60,799 bases of DNA, taken from NCBI GenBank assembly GCA_002104905.1, contig MCFE01000537.1, positions 1-60,799 of the forward strand, in the 5' to 3' direction. Source of the stretch: Basidiobolus meristosporus CBS 931.73 (Eukaryota; Basidiobolomycota; Basidiobolomycetes; Basidiobolales; Basidiobolaceae). Below the pieces are notes generated by a model. It was given only the letters and a program-made list of their open reading frames with translations, made no database searches and had not been told where the DNA came from. How positions within the stretch are numbered: the first letter of the stretch is position 1; each line of letters opens with the position of its first letter. Positions 58,290 to 60,799 of this stretch are shown one piece after another. Both the position numbers and the translations under genes were made by a program.

Positions 58290-59960
58290 TCCCACATTAT
58301 TACAACCCAAACACCAACACTAGGAACCTCATCTTCCCACAAAGAGAACATACAGATGTCAATGTGAAATTGTATTTCCTATTTCTATCTTCCCTTGCAG
58401 AAGACATATATTCCACTTTAGATTCACCCCACTTCATTGGCTTACCCACTACTCCCTTGGGTATTCCACATATTGTATGAATCAAAAATGTAATGGCCTA
58501 CTGCTTACTAACCTCTACAAATGTACACTCCTGGCCCAATTGACATACTTCTATCACCTCAACTGTACAGCTTTTTAGTGCAATGCTTGCAAACCTGCCA
58601 TATACTTTGTATGGATGGAAACTTATACATTTTGCAAACATATACTTGGTTGCCACTACTTCTGCCATAAATTCCTCCTGAACATCCACAAAGCGCTTTT
58701 TGGTATTTAGCTGGTATATTCCTTCTCACTGCTGAATTCAAGACCCTCTTATAGGTGTGTTCTGGCTCTTGTTTGGGTGAATTCACTACTGCATTGTGTA
58801 GAAATTGGCTTGTGATCAAGAGAAATCCAATATAACTTGGTAGAGTTTTCCTAATAGAAATTAGTTGTTTGCTGACACCAACCAGACTTTGAGTTACTTA
58901 ACTGTTACCCATGCCTAGGGGCTGCTTATCTTCTTAATGCCATAGGCATAGGTGTCTCCATGTGCACATCTGTCCTCAGTATTTTCCAACCTTTCCTGGC
59001 TTGTCCTCCAAGTGCCAACTCATCAAATCCATGACAAACTTGAAGGTAATATTGTTGATGAGATTGGAAAATGGTAATACCTGCAACTTGACTTGTCTTT
59101 ATATCTCCCCACACATCCCCGCCATAGGAAACTCCCAAAAGATGAATCAAGGTTCAATATTTGCAACACACCAAGCATGATGGAGTAGTAAATGGATACA
59201 GTAGCAGCAGAGATCCATGTGTTCAGCTTTATGCTTGTAGTAAAGCTGCTCAAATCCTGTCACAAACTCTGGGCACAAAAGCTATATATTCATCAAGTTG
59301 GCAATGGTGATTTGTTTTGGTTAATATACCTGCAATGTCCACTTATGACTCCCAAAGCTTCTAGTGTACTCCTTGTAGATATGGCTTCAGAGCACCACTT
59401 GAGTAAATAAGTTTCCAGTTCATCTAATCCTTGCACTTGTATTGTTGAATATGCATGTGAGTGTAGATTAGAGCCTGTGGTAAATAGTTAGAGTAGCAGA
59501 TACACTGTAATATCTGGCCAATTCTTTCAAGTTTCTATGGTATTGCAAAAGGATCATTTAGCTTAAAATGCCCCATGTACAACTTGGTAATTAGTATAAG
59601 GACATTTCAAGAAGCAAATGTAATGCTCCCAGTGGAAAGCTTTTGCTCAAACAGATACCCTCTATTTTAAGTATCACCATTTTCTGATTAATTCCATAAT
59701 TGGGGCAATGACCTATAGCTTGTCAGCTTTGCTGCAATGGCATGCTGACTTCTGTACATTCTGTCTGTGGTATGAAGATGTACTTGCTGTTGATTTTTGG
59801 GTAATAATAATTTGTGTGAGCTATGGAGTAAGTTCCCTGGATCTCACACATTTAACAGCAATACTGTCCATTGTTCCTAGAAAACCCTGCTATCTACCTG
59901 ATGGCTGGGGCATCTCCAATGCAGATATTAATATGTGCTTTCTGTGGTAATGGAAAGTAT
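58290..59960 (-). mobile_element. Tnp2-type transposase fragment, middle and C-terminal part
   Basis: Parallels 41,390-43,070 on the minus strand, from the GDAPAI box near 59,900 to the C-terminus near 58,300 (WGESKVEYMSSAREDRN). Many stops and frame breaks. Confidence 0.7.
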
Positions 59961-60600
59961 TCCATTACTACAATATCTCTAAACCAATATTGCACTCATT
60001 TCTTTATTTTGCTTTTTGCTATTGTAACACACAAGTGAAAGATCAAGAATTTCCAACTTTGAAGAACAAATGCTCCAGACCCTGACAAGCAATCCACCCA
60101 AGAATATTATGTCATACAGAACACATAGTAGCCAACACATGTTTCAAATTACAGCTCATTTGAAGCAGTACTTAAGGAGTTATGACCAAAAGAGTCCAAC
60201 TATTATATATACTATGCCTTATTGCTAGGATTACTATGGTGACTTTGATTGCGTGTAACTTTTGAACCAGCCTGTCAAATCACGTGAAGTTCTCACAGGT
60301 GCTGCGCCTATGTCCAATCTGCGCCACTGCAAAATTTTAGCTTTGTATCATGTGTATTGCTTGCGCAATCACCCAAAAACTTTGATCCTTCAAAATTTTC
60401 ATATATATGACTTCCCCAGCTGAAAAATAAAGGGAGAGCCTCTCTTTCCAGAATCTCCACACTACAATTACAAGTTTAAAGGTTATAAGACTTCCCCTGC
60501 ATCACTTGCACTGTTGAGTATTCTGACTTTGATTGGTACTACATCAGTAAAGAGACTGCAAAGCTCACAAGAATCCAATCTAAGTTCTACAAGAAACTAC
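59961..60600. other. End of the transposon block
   Basis: No gene is seen. CpG dinucleotides reappear from about 60,250 (GCGTG, CACGTG, TGCGCC, TTGCGC), marking the edge of the CpG-depleted block. Confidence 0.5.
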
Positions 60601-60604
60601 CACT

Positions 60605-60799
60605 TTTCTGTTGGAAAAGTCCCCTCTAAGAAACCCCTTTACTCTAAAGACACCCTTTAGACACCCCTTTAGACACCCCTTTGGTCTAAAGACCCCTTTA
60701 AGAAACCCCTTTACTCTAAAAGAAACCCCTTTAGGCACCCCTTTAGTGTAAAGTACACTTCAGAGACCACTACAAGAAGCCCCTTTACTCTAAAGACAC
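60605..60799. repeat. CCCCTTTA-type tandem repeat, cut by window end
   Basis: An imperfect array of short units built from ACCCCTTTA, CTCTAAAG and AGAAACCCC, for example TTTAGACACCCCTTTAGACA and AGAAACCCCTTTACTCTAAA, repeated at least seven times with variable spacing. It continues to the last base, so its true length is unknown. Confidence 0.8.

Noticed and set aside
1-60799. tRNA genes
   Set aside because: I looked for B-box-like GGTTCGAATCC/GGTTCAAATCC stretches; candidates such as 33,248 and 10,848 lack a paired acceptor stem or lie in coding sequence.
1-60799. CRISPR array, defence island or biosynthetic cluster
   Set aside because: The sequence is eukaryotic with spliced genes; there are no regularly spaced identical repeats and no cluster of biosynthetic enzymes.

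Overview
The window looks like nuclear DNA of a filamentous or early-diverging fungus. Protein genes carry short GT-AG introns (mostly 40-90 bp). They encode fungal versions of RMD5/GID2, SEC53, COX6, PEX3 and MON1, plus a GATA factor whose finger has the 18-residue loop typical of fungi. A chymotrypsin-family protease, a UBTD-type ubiquitin-like protein, a group I truncated haemoglobin and a type II O-fucosyltransferase-like protein are unusual for Dikarya. They lean towards Mucoromycota or Zoopagomycota, but that placement is inference; only 'fungus' is secure.

Layout. 1-860 is CpG-poor, probably repeat-derived. 0.86-33.1 kb is a compact gene-bearing segment. It holds a broken secreted-protein gene, a stomatin/SPFH protein (-), truncated haemoglobin (-), UBTD (-), RMD5 (-), an unrecognised spliced gene (-), phosphomannomutase (-), COX6 (-), PEX3 (+) convergent with MON1 (-), a Bax-inhibitor/lifeguard membrane protein (+), a secreted serine protease (-), a GATA factor (-), a small unknown protein (-), decayed reading frames and a glycosyltransferase (-). 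I rebuilt the splicing of eight multi-exon genes by hand; in each the phases close and the family motifs are continuous across junctions.

33.2-60.2 kb is a nested transposon block with almost no CpG. It contains one complete Ty1/copia element (34,176-38,848) with matching LTRs and a 5-bp target duplication, inside an older split copia. It also has convergent, inverted copies of a Tnp2-type (CACTA/En-Spm) transposase, with a divergent second reading frame beside the fuller one. A second copia remnant, a plus-strand copia 3' end with its LTR, and a deleted Ty3/gypsy copy follow. A fuller Ty3/gypsy element (51,655-57,312) carries a 731-bp foldback element, and another rearranged Tnp2 cluster comes next. 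CpG returns near 60.24 kb and the window ends in a CCCCTTTA-type tandem array.

Functions together. The genes are ordinary housekeeping: peroxisome biogenesis (PEX3), endolysosome/vacuole fusion (MON1), GDP-mannose supply (SEC53), respiration (COX6) and regulated protein degradation (GID/CTLH E3 subunit RMD5). There is no sign of a metabolic cluster. The most interesting pattern is mutational. Transposon frames, and some gene-like frames outside the block, are broken mainly at codons one C-to-T (or G-to-A) change away from Gln, Arg or Met codons, in a region stripped of CpG. This suggests methylation-linked or RIP-like decay.
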